In this document: piece by piece, positions 34,371-43,825 of the stretch
How positions within the stretch are numbered: position 1 is the first letter of the stretch
Layout of the letters: the number at the start of each line of letters is the position of its first letter
Source: Amycolatopsis saalfeldensis
GTDB lineage: Bacteria; Actinomycetota; Actinomycetes; Mycobacteriales; Pseudonocardiaceae
Assembly: GCF_900110575.1 (NCBI RefSeq)
Contig: NZ_FOEF01000025.1
Span: 1-64,000, forward strand
DNA: 64,000 bases
Direction of reading: 5' to 3'
Program-made: the position numbers and the translations under genes
Notes under the pieces: model-generated
The model's input: the letters and a program-made list of their open reading frames with translations, nothing else
The model's database searches: none
Told to the model about the DNA's origin: nothing

Positions 34371-35026
34371 CCGGAAGCGCTCTCCCCGAGGGCGCGATCG
34401 GCCTCCTGCACGACGCGGGCCGCGTCTTCGCCCGGTATCATCTGCGTTCGGCGTTCCGGATCCGCGTGCACGGCCGGGAGCGGATGCCCGCCACCGGGCC
34501 GGTGGTGGTGGTCGCCAACCACAGCTCCATGATCGAGCCGCAGCTGATCTTCGGAATGCTGCCGCGGCGTTCGGCGTTCCTGGTCAAGGACGAGATGTTC
34601 AAGGGCGCCGCCGGGCGGTTCCTGCGGGCGATCGGCCAGATCCCGGTCAAGCGCGGCGAGATCGACCGCAAGCCGCTGATGACCGCGGTCGGCGTGCTGA
34701 AGGCGGGCGGCGTCGTCGGGATCTTCCCCGAGGGCACCCGCGGATCCGGTGACGTGGCGGCGGCCGAGCGCGGCGCCGCGTGGCTCGTGCGCTCGGGAGG
34801 GGCGGCCGTGCTGCCGGTCGCCACCCGCGGGACGCTCAAGCCCGCGGACGGCAAACGGCGCTGGCGCCCGCGCGTGGACATCCTCGTGGGGGAGCCGTTC
34901 ACGCCGAAGGTGGGGCCCGGCCGCACGGGACTCGACCAGGGCACCGAAGAGCTCCGCGGAGAGCTCGCGGCGCTCGTGTTGACTTTGGACGATTGGCGGG
35001 CCGAGAACCGAATCGGCTCGCCGTAG
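34367..35026 (+). CDS. plsC: 1-acyl-glycerol-3-phosphate acyltransferase-like protein with variant HX4E motif
   Basis: 219 residues of the PlsC/LPLAT fold. Motif I reads VVVANHSSMIEPQLIFG, i.e. His-four residues-Glu rather than the canonical His-four-Asp. Motif III is intact (IFPEGTRGSG), and LPVATRG covers motif IV. The family transfers acyl groups to lysophosphatidic acid at the inner membrane face. Glu may still serve the charge relay, or the enzyme may use another acceptor. It is sandwiched and co-translated between cmk and der. Confidence 0.82.
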   Translation: MTGSALPEGAIGLLHDAGRVFARYHLRSAFRIRVHGRERMPATGPVVVVANHSSMIEPQLIFGMLPRRSAFLVKDEMFKGAAGRFLRAIGQIPVKRGEIDRKPLMTAVGVLKAGGVVGIFPEGTRGSGDVAAAERGAAWLVRSGGAAVLPVATRGTLKPADGKRRWRPRVDILVGEPFTPKVGPGRTGLDQGTEELRGELAALVLTLDDWRAENRIGSP

Positions 35027-35038
35027 GTGAAGTGGGAA

Positions 35039-36529
35039 ATGATGACAGGCTTTGAACCCGCCGCGGCGGAAGCGGAACTCGACGGCGTCGGCGAGATCGA
35101 CGGCACCTGGTCCGACGAGACCGAGTTCGCCGCGCTCGACGCGCAGATCGAGGCGGGCGAGGCGGCCGACGAGGCGAACCTCGCCCAGCCGGTGCTGGCC
35201 GTGGTTGGCCGCCCCAACGTGGGCAAGTCCACTTTGGTCAACCGGATCCTCGGCCGCCGTGAGGCCGTGGTGCAGGACGTGCCGGGCGTGACGCGCGACC
35301 GCGTCGCCTACGACGCGTACTGGGGCGGACGGCGCTTCACGCTGCTGGACACCGGCGGCTGGGAGCCCGACGCCACCGGGCTGCAGGCCGCGGTGGCCGC
35401 GCAGGCCGAGCTGGCGATGGCGGCCGCCGACGCGGTGCTGCTCGTGATCGACGCCTCGGTGGGGGCCACGGCCACCGACGAGGCCGTCTCGAAGGTGCTG
35501 CGGCGCTCGAAGAAGCCGGTGCTGCTGGCCGCGAACAAGGTCGACGACGACCGGCTGCTGGCCGACACCGCTTCGCTCTGGTCGCTGGGCCTCGGCGAGC
35601 CGCACCCGGTCAGCGCGCTGCACGGGCGCAGCTCCGGCGACCTGCTCGACGCGATCGTGAAGGCGCTGCCCTCGGCCCCGCGCGAGGGCGAGCGGGCCAC
35701 CGCCGGGCCCCGGCGCGTGGCGCTGGTGGGCAAGCCGAACGTCGGCAAGTCCAGCCTGCTCAACAAGCTCTCGGGCGAGCAGCGCTCGGTGGTCGACTCG
35801 GTCGCCGGCACCACCGTCGACCCGGTCGACTCGCTGGTCGAGCTGGACGGCGACACCTGGCGGTTCGTCGACACCGCCGGGCTGCGCAAGCGGGTCAACT
35901 CCGCCAACGGCGCCGAGTACTACGCCTCCCTGCGCACCAAGACCGCGATCGACGCGGCCGAGGTCGCGATCGTCCTGCTCGACGCCGCCGAGCCACTGTC
36001 CGAACAGGACTTGCGCGTGCTCACCATGGTGGTCGAGGCGGGCCGCGCGTGTGTGCTGGCGTTCAACAAGTGGGACCTGGTGGACGAGGACCGCCGCCAC
36101 GCCATGGTGCGCGAGCTCGACCGCGGCCTGGTGCGGGTGCCGTGGGCGGAGAAGGTCAACATCTCCGCGCTCACCGGGCGCTCGGTGCGCAAGCTCGCGC
36201 CGGCGCTGCGGACCTCGCTCAAGTCGTGGGACCAGCGGGTGCCGACCGGCCAGCTGAACGGCTGGCTGGCCGACCTCATCGCCGCCACCCCGCCGCCGGT
36301 GCGCAGCGGCAAGCAGCCGAAGGTGCTGTTCGCGACGCAGGCCGGCATCCGGCCGCCGACGCTGGTGCTGTTCACCACGGGCTTCCTCGAGGCCGGGTAC
36401 CGCCGGTTCATCGAGCGCAAGTTCCGGGAGCGGTTCGGCTTCGAGGGCAGCCCCGTCCGGGTGAACGTGCGCGTCCGCGAGAAGAAGGCGCGCCCGAAGG
36501 CCGGCGGCAAGGCGAGCAAGAACCGCTGA
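35039..36529 (+). CDS. der: GTPase Der (EngA), 50S ribosome assembly
   Basis: 496 residues, with the two tandem GTPase domains unique to Der. First G1 [18 protein letters not shown] (about 56-73), G3 DTGGWEPD, G4 NKVD; second G1 [18 protein letters not shown] (about 230), G3 DTAGLRKR, G4 NKWDLVDED. The C-terminal KH-like domain ends in a basic tail ([15 protein letters not shown]). An acidic N-terminal tail of about 50 residues is typical of actinobacteria. ATG 35039 sits eight bases after AGGTGA; GTG 35027, directly after the plsC stop, is the alternative. Confidence 0.95.
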   Translation: MMTGFEPAAAEAELDGVGEIDGTWSDETEFAALDAQIEAGEAADEANLAQPVLAVVGRPNVGKSTLVNRILGRREAVVQDVPGVTRDRVAYDAYWGGRRFTLLDTGGWEPDATGLQAAVAAQAELAMAAADAVLLVIDASVGATATDEAVSKVLRRSKKPVLLAANKVDDDRLLADTASLWSLGLGEPHPVSALHGRSSGDLLDAIVKALPSAPREGERATAGPRRVALVGKPNVGKSSLLNKLSGEQRSVVDSVAGTTVDPVDSLVELDGDTWRFVDTAGLRKRVNSANGAEYYASLRTKTAIDAAEVAIVLLDAAEPLSEQDLRVLTMVVEAGRACVLAFNKWDLVDEDRRHAMVRELDRGLVRVPWAEKVNISALTGRSVRKLAPALRTSLKSWDQRVPTGQLNGWLADLIAATPPPVRSGKQPKVLFATQAGIRPPTLVLFTTGFLEAGYRRFIERKFRERFGFEGSPVRVNVRVREKKARPKAGGKASKNR

Positions 36530-36541
36530 GGTTTTTCACCG

Positions 36542-36580
36542 GGTCCGCCGGGGGTTTCCACCACCCCGGCGGGCCTTCTT
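36542..36580 (+). terminator. Terminator after der
   Basis: A twelve-pair stem with one G-U wobble: GGTCCGCCGGGG (36542-36553) against CCCCGGCGGGCC (36564-36575), with a ten-base loop and TTCTT after it. It closes the cmk-plsC-der operon. Confidence 0.85.
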
Positions 36581-36759
36581 CCCCAGGTCAGGCGCCGGTG
36601 ATGTCCGACACTCAACCGTGACCCTTGCGCTACCTGGGCTTCATGTTGTCGTAAGGTGGACGGCTGTACCCGGGCGCCTCATTCGGAGAGCCAGCCCGAA
36701 TGAAGCTCGCGGAAGGTGAGTGATGGGCTTGCGCGCCCACGATTCGATCCTGCACGTCT

Positions 36760-36774
36760 CCCGTTCGAAACGGG
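36760..36774 (+). promoter_or_regulatory. Inverted repeat upstream of the Pls-like gene
   Basis: CCCGTT-CGA-AACGGG forms a six-pair inverted repeat, and CCCGTTCGA recurs 17 bases later (36777-36785). It lies 29-43 bases before the preferred GTG start at 36803. An operator or leader hairpin is possible. Confidence 0.35.
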
Positions 36775-36802
36775 TTCCCGTTCGACCGGCCGGGGTCTCG
36801 CT

Positions 36803-39800
36803 GTGACCCTCACGGCCGACCACGACAGCGCCTTGGCCGCCGTCGCGGAACTTCCCCTCGCGTTCGTCACCCCGCCCGCCCTGTTCCGCTCCGGGCCCGG
36901 CGCCGCCGAGCGCACCCTGCTCGACGTACTGGCCGCCACGGCCGCCGAGCACCCCAACGCCCCCGCCGTCGACGACGGCACCACCACGCTGAGCTACCGC
37001 AGGCTGCTCGAAGAGGTCGAGGTCTACGCCGGCCGCCTGCGCGGGCACGGCGTCGGCCTCGGCGACCGGGTCGGCATCCGCCTCTCGTCGGGCACCGCCG
37101 AGCTGTACATCGCGATCCTCGCCACCTTGTCCGTCGGCGCCGCCTACGTGCCGGTCGACGCGGACGACCCCGAGGAACGCGCCGAGCTGGTCTTCGGCGA
37201 GGCGGGCGTCGCCGCCGTCGCGACCGACGGCATCATCACCGTCTCCGGCACCCCGGGCGGCCGCGACGGCCGGGGTGCCGGCCCGGCCGACGACGCCTGG
37301 ATCATCTTCACCTCCGGCTCCACCGGCAAGCCCAAGGGCGTCGCGGTCACGCACGCCTCGGCCGCCGCGTTCGTCGACGCCGAGGCCCGGCTGTTCCTCG
37401 CCGACGAGCCGATCGGCCCCGGCGACCGCGTGCTCGCGGGCCTGAGCGTCGCGTTCGACGCCTCCTGCGAAGAGATGTGGCTCGCCTGGCGGCACGGCGC
37501 CTGCCTGGTGCCCGCCCCGCGCGCGCTCGTGCGCACCGGCGTCGACCTCGGCCCGTGGCTGGTCGCGCAGGGCATCACCGTGGTGTCCACGGTGCCGACG
37601 CTGGCCGCGCTGTGGCCCGCCGACGCGCTGGAGGACGTCCGCCTGCTCATCTTCGGGGGCGAGGCCTGCCCGCCGGAGCTGGCCGAGCGCGTGGCCGTCG
37701 AGGGCCGCGAGGTGTGGAACACCTACGGCCCCACCGAGGCCACCGTCGTCGCCTGCGCCGCGCAGATGACCGGTGAGGGACCCGTGCGCATCGGCCTGCC
37801 GCTGGCCGGCTGGCAGCTCGCGGTCGTCAACGACGAGGGCGAGCCGGTCGCCATGGGCGAGACGGGCGAGCTGGTCATCGGCGGCGTCGGCCTGGCCCGC
37901 TACCTCGACGTCGAGAAGGACGCGGAGAAGTTCGCGCCGCTGCCGTCGCTCGGCTGGGAGCGCGCCTACCGCAGTGGTGACATGGTCCGCGCCGAGTCCG
38001 AGGGCCTGCTGTTCCTCGGCCGGCTCGACGAGCAGGTCAAGCTCGGCGGCCGCCGGATCGAGCTGGGCGAGGTCGACTCCGCGCTCCAGTCGCTGCCCGG
38101 CGTCCAGGGCGCGGCCGCCGCGGTCCGCCGGACCAAGGCGGGCAACCAGGTGCTGGTCGGCTACGTCGTGCCGGCCGCGGGCACCGAGCTGGACCTCGAC
38201 GACGCCGCGACGCAGCTGCGCGGGCAGCTGCCCGCCGCGCTGGTGCCGTTGCTGGCTGTCGTCGAAGACCTGCCGACCCGGACCTCGGGCAAGGTGGACC
38301 GCGCCGCGCTGCCGTGGCCGCTGTCCACTGTGGACGCCGGCGCGGCCGGGCTGTCCGCCACCGAGGCGTGGCTGGCCGAAGGCTGGGCCGAAATCCTCGG
38401 CGTCTCGGTGCGCACCCCGAAGGCCGACTTCTTCACCCACGGCGGCGGCAGTCTCACTGCGGCGCAGCTCATCGCGCGCATCCGCACCCGGCACCCCGAG
38501 GTGTCGGTCAACGACATCTACCAGTACCCGAAGCTCGGCGCGCTGGCCACGCACCTGGACGCGCTCAGCGGCCAGGAGACCGAGCGGCGCGAGATCGCGC
38601 CGACCCCGCGCCGGGCCGGGGTGATCCAGACGCTGCTGATGGTCCCGCTGATGGGGCTGGCCGGGCTGCGCTGGGCGAGCCTGGCCGCCGCGGCGTCGAA
38701 CGTGCTGGCGCTGCTCGGCTTCGGCTGGGCGCCGACGTTGAACTGGGCCTGGCTGGTGCTCGCCTGGCTGGTGCTGTTCAGCCCGGCCGGGCGCATCGCG
38801 ATCGCCGCCGGCGGGGCCCGGGTGCTGCTGTCGGGCGTCCGCCCCGGCACCTACCCGCGGGGCGGCAGTGTCCACTTGCGACTGTGGACGGCCGAGAAGC
38901 TCGCCGAGTTCAGCGGCGCGGACAGCGTCGCCGGCGCGTCGTGGATGACCACGTACGCCAAGGCGCTCGGCGCGCGCATCTCACGTGACGTCGACCTGCA
39001 CTCGCCGCCGCCGGTCACCGGCTTCCTCAAGCTGGGCCGCGGTGCCGCCGTCGAGCCCGAGGTCGACCTGACCGGCCACTGGGTCGACGGCGACCTGGTG
39101 CACATCGGCAAGATCCGGATCGGCGCGGAGGCGCGGATCGGCGCGCGCAGCACGCTGTTCCCGGGCGCCCGCGTCGGCAAGGGCGCGGAGATCGCGGCCG
39201 GCTCGACCGTCCGCGGCGCCGTGCCCGGCGGTCAGCACTGGGCGGGCTCGCCCGCGGCGCGCACCGCCAAAGACGCGCTGAAGTGGCCGTCGAGCCGCCC
39301 GCCGCGCTCCCGCTTCTGGTCGGCCGTGTACGGCGCGACCTCGGTGGTGCTCGGCCTGCTGCCGGGAATCGCCGGACTGGCCGGCGTCGCGGTGCTCGGT
39401 TACGCCATCGCGGGCACCATGGCCCCGGGCGCCGCGCTGACGCAGGCGCTGGTGTTCGTCCCGGTCGCCACGGTCGCGTACTTCCTCGCGTACGCGCTGC
39501 TCGTGCTGGTCGGTGTGCGCGTGCTGAGCGTCGGCATGGTCGAGGGCTACCACCCCGTGCACGGCCGCGTCGCCTGGCAGGTCTGGGCCACCGAGCGGCT
39601 GATGGGCATGGCCCGCGAGGGGCTGTTCCCCTTGTACGCCAGCCTGTTCACGCCGGTGTGGCTGCGCCTGCTCGGCGCGAAGGTGGGCCGCAACGTCGAG
39701 GCGTCCACCGTGCTCGCGCTGCCGAAGATGACCAAGGTGGACAGCGGCGCGTTCCTGGCCGACGACACCATGGTCGCGACCTACGAGCTGGGCCACGGCT

Positions 39801-40696
39801 GGCTGCACGTGGCCCCGGCGCGGATCGGCAAGCAGGCCTTCCTGGGCAACTCCGGGATGACCGCGCCGGGCCGTTCGGTGCCCAAGCGCGGCCTGGTGGG
39901 CGTGCTGTCCTCCACGCCGCTGAAGGCGAAGAAGGGCTCGTCGTACCTCGGCATGCCGCCGCTGCCCGTCCGCCGGGCGGTCGGTGACGCCGACACCAGC
40001 CGCACGTACACGCCGGCGCTGCACCTCAAGGCGGCGCGCGCGTTCGTGGAGCTGTGCCGGATCGTGCCGGTGATGTGCGCGGTCGCGCTGACCGTGGGCG
40101 TCGCCGCCGGGCTGCTGACGCTGGCGTCGTTGTTCGGCTTCGCCGTGGCCGCGCTGCTCGCGGGCCCGGTGCTGCTGGTGGCCGGGATCGTCGCCGCGCT
40201 CACCGCGACGGTCATGAAGTGGCTGCTGGTCGGGAAGTTCCGGGCGATCGAGCACCCGCTGTGGAGTTCCTTCGTCTGGCGCAACGAGCTGGCCGACACC
40301 TTCGTCGAGGCGCTCGCGGTGCCGTGGCTGATCGGGTCCGTCGGCGGCACGCCGCTGCTGCCCGCGTGGCTGCGCACGATGGGCGTGAAGATCGGCCGCG
40401 GGGTGTGGCTGGAGACGTACTGGCTGCCGGAGTCGGACCTGGTCCGCCTCGGCGACGGCGCGACGATCAACCGCGGCTGCGTCGTGCAGACGCACCTGTT
40501 CCACGACCGGATCATGAGCATGTCGCCGGTGACGCTGGACGAGGGCGCCACCCTCGGCCCGCACGGGATCGTGCTGCCGGGCGCGAGCATCGGCGCGCGC
40601 ACCACCGTCGGCCCGGGCTCGCTGGTGACCCGCGGCGACGAGGTGCCCGCCGACGGCCGCTGGCTCGGCAACCCGATCGCGGCCTGGCGCCGGTGA
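36803..40696 (+). CDS. Pls/PosA-family nonribosomal polyamino-acid synthetase, lysine-type pocket
   Basis: 1297 residues. Adenylation domain (about 30-500): A3 IIFTSGSTGKPKGVAVTHA, A4 FDASCEEMW, A5 NTYGPTEATVV, A8 GRLDEQVKLGGRRIELGEVD, A10 Lys in RTSGKVDRAALPW. Carrier domain with Ser in THGGGSLTAAQLI (about 546). Then six membrane helices alternate with three blocks of hexapeptide-repeat (left-handed beta-helix) sequence at about 770-830, 960-1040 and 1190-1290, e.g. IRIGAEARIGARSTLFPGA. This is the layout of epsilon-poly-L-lysine synthetase (1319 residues in Streptomyces albulus). My reading of the ten pocket residues is D-A-E-S-I-G-T-V-V-K, near the lysine code DAESIGSVAK. It would polymerise a basic amino acid at the membrane. 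GTG 36803 gives a Pls-like N terminus; GTG 36716 would add 29 residues. Confidence 0.85.
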   Translation: MTLTADHDSALAAVAELPLAFVTPPALFRSGPGAAERTLLDVLAATAAEHPNAPAVDDGTTTLSYRRLLEEVEVYAGRLRGHGVGLGDRVGIRLSSGTAELYIAILATLSVGAAYVPVDADDPEERAELVFGEAGVAAVATDGIITVSGTPGGRDGRGAGPADDAWIIFTSGSTGKPKGVAVTHASAAAFVDAEARLFLADEPIGPGDRVLAGLSVAFDASCEEMWLAWRHGACLVPAPRALVRTGVDLGPWLVAQGITVVSTVPTLAALWPADALEDVRLLIFGGEACPPELAERVAVEGREVWNTYGPTEATVVACAAQMTGEGPVRIGLPLAGWQLAVVNDEGEPVAMGETGELVIGGVGLARYLDVEKDAEKFAPLPSLGWERAYRSGDMVRAESEGLLFLGRLDEQVKLGGRRIELGEVDSALQSLPGVQGAAAAVRRTKAGNQVLVGYVVPAAGTELDLDDAATQLRGQLPAALVPLLAVVEDLPTRTSGKVDRAALPWPLSTVDAGAAGLSATEAWLAEGWAEILGVSVRTPKADFFTHGGGSLTAAQLIARIRTRHPEVSVNDIYQYPKLGALATHLDALSGQETERREIAPTPRRAGVIQTLLMVPLMGLAGLRWASLAAAASNVLALLGFGWAPTLNWAWLVLAWLVLFSPAGRIAIAAGGARVLLSGVRPGTYPRGGSVHLRLWTAEKLAEFSGADSVAGASWMTTYAKALGARISRDVDLHSPPPVTGFLKLGRGAAVEPEVDLTGHWVDGDLVHIGKIRIGAEARIGARSTLFPGARVGKGAEIAAGSTVRGAVPGGQHWAGSPAARTAKDALKWPSSRPPRSRFWSAVYGATSVVLGLLPGIAGLAGVAVLGYAIAGTMAPGAALTQALVFVPVATVAYFLAYALLVLVGVRVLSVGMVEGYHPVHGRVAWQVWATERLMGMAREGLFPLYASLFTPVWLRLLGAKVGRNVEASTVLALPKMTKVDSGAFLADDTMVATYELGHGWLHVAPARIGKQAFLGNSGMTAPGRSVPKRGLVGVLSSTPLKAKKGSSYLGMPPLPVRRAVGDADTSRTYTPALHLKAARAFVELCRIVPVMCAVALTVGVAAGLLTLASLFGFAVAALLAGPVLLVAGIVAALTATVMKWLLVGKFRAIEHPLWSSFVWRNELADTFVEALAVPWLIGSVGGTPLLPAWLRTMGVKIGRGVWLETYWLPESDLVRLGDGATINRGCVVQTHLFHDRIMSMSPVTLDEGATLGPHGIVLPGASIGARTTVGPGSLVTRGDEVPADGRWLGNPIAAWRR

Positions 40697-40778
40697 GCCG
40701 ACGACCGTTGCGGGCGGGCCGGATCCGCGCGATGCTGGGGCGAGACGATCACGTACGGGAAAGCGGGGTTCTGCGCGG

Positions 40779-42182
40779 GTGAGTTCGAAGCCAGCCACCC
40801 CCGCTCCCGGCGCGGAGATTTCCAGCGACTCCTACATCCCGGCCCACGGCAACGGCGGCTACCGGGTCCGGCACTACGACCTGGACCTCGACTACCGCAT
40901 CGGGCCCAACCGGCTGACCGGCACCGCGGTGCTCACCTGCGTTGCCACGCAGGCGCTTTCCCGGCTCTCGCTGGACCTCGGCGAGTTCCGCGTCTCGCGG
41001 GTGCTGGTGGACGGCAAACCGGCCAAGTTCGCGCGGCGCGGGCTGAAACTGCAGGTCCGGCCGGCCAAGTCGGTGCCGGTGGACGCGGAGTTCCGGGTCG
41101 AGGTGCGCTACGTCGGCAACCCGACCCCGGTGTCGAGCCGGTGGGGTGACATCGGCTGGGACGAGCTGACCGACGGCGCGCTGGTGGCCAGCCAGCCCGT
41201 GGGCGCGCCGTCCTGGTTCCCGTGCAACGACCAGCCCTCGGACAAGGCCGCCTACCGGGTCGCGGTGACCACGTCTTCGCCGTACCTGGTCGCGGTGACC
41301 GGCGACCTCGTGTCGCGTTATAACGCGGCGAGCACCACGAAGTGGGTGTACGAGCGCAAGGAGCCGACGGCCGCGTACCTGATGAGCGTCCAGATCGGCC
41401 GGTACGACGACGTCGAGCTGGTCGCGGGCCCGGACGCCGGCTGGTTCACGCACTCGCAGGTGCGGGCCTTCGTCGGCTTCGGCCGGAACAAGACGCCGGT
41501 GCCGGTCGTGCCGCAGCGCGCCGCCGTGCCGCCGCGGCTGCGCCGGCAGTTCGCGCGCGACTTCGGCCGCCAGGACCGGATGATGGAGGCGCTGCAACGG
41601 ATCTTCGGGCCTTACCCGTTCGGCGAGTACGTCGTGGTCGTCACCGACGACGACCTGGACGACCCGATCGAGGCCCAGGGCATGGCGATCTTCGGCGCCA
41701 ACCACGTCGACGGACGGCGCACCCACGAGCGGCTCGTCGTGCACGAGCTGGCCCACCAGTGGTTCGGCAACAGCCTGACCGTGGCGGACTGGCGTCACAT
41801 CTGGCTCAACGAGGGCTTCGCGACGTACGCCGAATGGCTGTGGTCGGAGGAGTCCGGCGGCGAGCCGGCGCGCTCGCTGGCCCGCGCCTGGCACACCCGC
41901 CTGAAGACCAAGCCGGCCGACGTGCGCATCAGCGACCCCGGCGTGTCCCGCATGTTCGACGAACGCGTGTACAAACGCGGCGGCCTCACCCTGCACGCCC
42001 TGCGCGCCGAAACCGGCGACCCGGCGTTCTTCGCGCTGGTGAAGGCGTGGGTGGCGGAAAACCGGCACGGCACGGTGACCACGGAAGCCTTTGTCACCCT
42101 GGCGGAATCGTACGCGGGGCGTTCGCTGGCCGCGTTTTTCACCACCTGGCTCGACACTCCCGCGCTCCCGCCGCTGCCCTGA
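40779..42182 (+). CDS. M1-family zinc aminopeptidase
   Basis: 467 residues, shorter than PepN because the C-terminal helical domain is missing. The zinc site is HELAHQWFGNSLT with the third ligand Glu in LNEGFATYAEWLW (about 325-360). The substrate-amine motif reads PIEAQGMAIFG, corresponding to the LE(T/N)Q form of this actinobacterial branch rather than GAMEN. No clear signal peptide. It lies 82 bases after the Pls-like gene on the same strand. Poly-lysine producers are known to carry an aminopeptidase-type degrading enzyme, so trimming of the polymer is an attractive but unproven role. Confidence 0.88.
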   Translation: MSSKPATPAPGAEISSDSYIPAHGNGGYRVRHYDLDLDYRIGPNRLTGTAVLTCVATQALSRLSLDLGEFRVSRVLVDGKPAKFARRGLKLQVRPAKSVPVDAEFRVEVRYVGNPTPVSSRWGDIGWDELTDGALVASQPVGAPSWFPCNDQPSDKAAYRVAVTTSSPYLVAVTGDLVSRYNAASTTKWVYERKEPTAAYLMSVQIGRYDDVELVAGPDAGWFTHSQVRAFVGFGRNKTPVPVVPQRAAVPPRLRRQFARDFGRQDRMMEALQRIFGPYPFGEYVVVVTDDDLDDPIEAQGMAIFGANHVDGRRTHERLVVHELAHQWFGNSLTVADWRHIWLNEGFATYAEWLWSEESGGEPARSLARAWHTRLKTKPADVRISDPGVSRMFDERVYKRGGLTLHALRAETGDPAFFALVKAWVAENRHGTVTTEAFVTLAESYAGRSLAAFFTTWLDTPALPPLP

Positions 42183-42240
42183 GCCACGGCCGGGCTCACT
42201 TCGGTGCAGAATGACCGCACCGACGTGAGGGGAGTGCCCG

Positions 42241-43773
42241 ATGACGTGGCCGGAGCAACCGGGTGACCAGCCAGGCGCACAACCGCCGCGGGAACCGGCA
42301 GCGGGCGGGGTTTCCGGCGGGGTGGCGCCGGAGTCGCCGGTGTCGTCGGTGTCGCCGGGGGATCAGCCTTCGACGGACGCGCAGCCGCAGCCGGGGGTTG
42401 GGCAGGGCTGGCAGCAGCCGTCGTCCGGGAGCGCGCCGGGTTCGCCGCAGCCGGGGATCGGGCCGGGGTGGCAGCAACCGTCACCTGGGGGCGCGCCGGG
42501 TTCGCCGCAGTCGCCGGGTGCGCCGGGTGGGCAGGCGTCGCCGGGGAGTGCGGGTTCGCAGCCGCCGTCGCCGGGAGTCGGTACGGGCTGGCAGCAGGCG
42601 CCGCCCGGGAGTGCGCCGGGTGGGCAGCAGTCGCCGGAAGCTGGGGCGGGTTGGCAGCAGGCGCCGCCGGGGAGCGGGCCGGGTGGGCAGCCGTCACCGG
42701 GGGCTGGGGCGGGTTGGCAGCAGGCATCGCCCGGGAGTGGGCCTGGTCCGCAGGCGTCGTCGGGGGCTGGTTGGCAGCAGGCGTCGCCCGGGAGTGCGCC
42801 GGGTGGGCAGCCGTCGGGTGCGCCGGGGTGGCAGCAGCAGCCGGGGCCGGGTGGTGCTCAGGGGTGGCCGCAACAGCCGGGGCCGGGAGGGTGGCCGCAG
42901 CAGGGGGGTGTGCCGGGTTGGGGGCCGCCGCAGTCGCCGCCGGGGAAGCGGACTGGGCTGATCGTCGGGGTGGTGGCCGCGGTGGTGGTGCTGCTGGCCG
43001 CGTTCGTGGTGACCGGGTTCGTCACGCCCGGGTTCCTGCTGCCGTCGCGGGATGGGAGCGGGACGGCGGTGGACGGCGGGGCGCCCGTGACGTCGCCGTC
43101 GGAGCCGCCGTCGGAGAGTGCGCCGCCGCCGAGCGGCAACGTCACCATTCCGACCACGCGCACGCCCGAGCCGCATCGGGCGACGCCGTTGCCGGACCCC
43201 TCCACCTGCAGTTTCCCGGCCGACCCGAACGGGCCCGCCGCCAAGCAGGCGACCCGGCCCACCGACGGTCCGCAGCCGGCCAGCGGCACTGTCGGCGTCA
43301 CCCTTCGCACCACGGCCGGTGACATCGTCCTCTCACTCGACCGCGCGCTGGCCCCGTGCACGGTGGCGAGCTTCGTGAGCCTGGCGCAGCAGGGCTTCTA
43401 CACCGGCACCAAATGCCACCGGCTCGGCGTCACGGACCTGCAGATGCTGCAGTGCGGCGACCCGGCGGGCGACGGCACGGGCGGCCCCGGCTACACCGTG
43501 CCCGACGAGTTCTTCCCGGGCCTGGCCTACGGCCGCGGCCTGATCGCGCTCGCCAACACCGGCCAGCCGGGCTCGGGCGGCAGCCAGTTCTTCATGATGT
43601 TCGGCACCACCCCGATCCCGCCGACCTACACCGTCTTCGGCAGCATCTCCGACGCCGGACTGGCCGTGCTGGACAAGGTCGCCCGCGGTGGCATCGCGAG
43701 CGCCGGCAACGCGGGCGACGGCACCGGGCCGCCGCGGATCCCGGTCACGTTCAGCTCGGTCGCGGTCGGCTGA
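42241..43773 (+). CDS. Membrane-anchored cyclophilin-type peptidyl-prolyl isomerase with repeat tail
   Basis: 510 residues. Residues 1 to about 235 are Gly/Pro/Gln/Ser repeats of roughly 20 residues (GWQQAPPGSAPGGQQSPEAG and variants), presumably cytoplasmic. One membrane helix (LIVGVVAAVVVLLAAFVVTG, about 240-260) is followed by a Pro/Ser/Thr spacer and the cyclophilin domain (about 340-508) with VTLRTTAGDIVLSLDRALAP, VPDEFFPGLAYGRG and GSGGSQFFMMFG. It would assist folding of exported proteins. GAGGGGAG lies just before ATG 42241. Confidence 0.9.
   Translation: MTWPEQPGDQPGAQPPREPAAGGVSGGVAPESPVSSVSPGDQPSTDAQPQPGVGQGWQQPSSGSAPGSPQPGIGPGWQQPSPGGAPGSPQSPGAPGGQASPGSAGSQPPSPGVGTGWQQAPPGSAPGGQQSPEAGAGWQQAPPGSGPGGQPSPGAGAGWQQASPGSGPGPQASSGAGWQQASPGSAPGGQPSGAPGWQQQPGPGGAQGWPQQPGPGGWPQQGGVPGWGPPQSPPGKRTGLIVGVVAAVVVLLAAFVVTGFVTPGFLLPSRDGSGTAVDGGAPVTSPSEPPSESAPPPSGNVTIPTTRTPEPHRATPLPDPSTCSFPADPNGPAAKQATRPTDGPQPASGTVGVTLRTTAGDIVLSLDRALAPCTVASFVSLAQQGFYTGTKCHRLGVTDLQMLQCGDPAGDGTGGPGYTVPDEFFPGLAYGRGLIALANTGQPGSGGSQFFMMFGTTPIPPTYTVFGSISDAGLAVLDKVARGGIASAGNAGDGTGPPRIPVTFSSVAVG
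42400..42920. repeat. Degenerate repeats of about 60 bases in the cyclophilin gene
   Basis: Units that read GGTTGGCAGCAGGC..CGGGAGTG..CCGGGTGGGCAG recur about every 60 bases or a simple fraction of it and encode the Gly/Pro/Gln tail. The copies differ at many positions, so they are old or constrained by composition only. Confidence 0.75.
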
Positions 43774-43825
43774 ACCGACCCGGACGGCGGCTGCCCGCCG
43801 CATCGGAGAGCGGCAGGCTCGACTG

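Noticed and set aside
36721-36800. tRNA-like segment with GATTCGATCC and GTTCGA motifs
   Set aside because: No acceptor stem, anticodon arm or CCA-proximal pairing can be folded, and the motifs arise from a CCCGTTCGA repeat upstream of the Pls-like gene.
41660-41700. M1 aminopeptidase apparently lacking the GAMEN motif
   Set aside because: The segment PIEAQ corresponds to the LE(T/N)Q form of a known branch, and the key Glu is retained.
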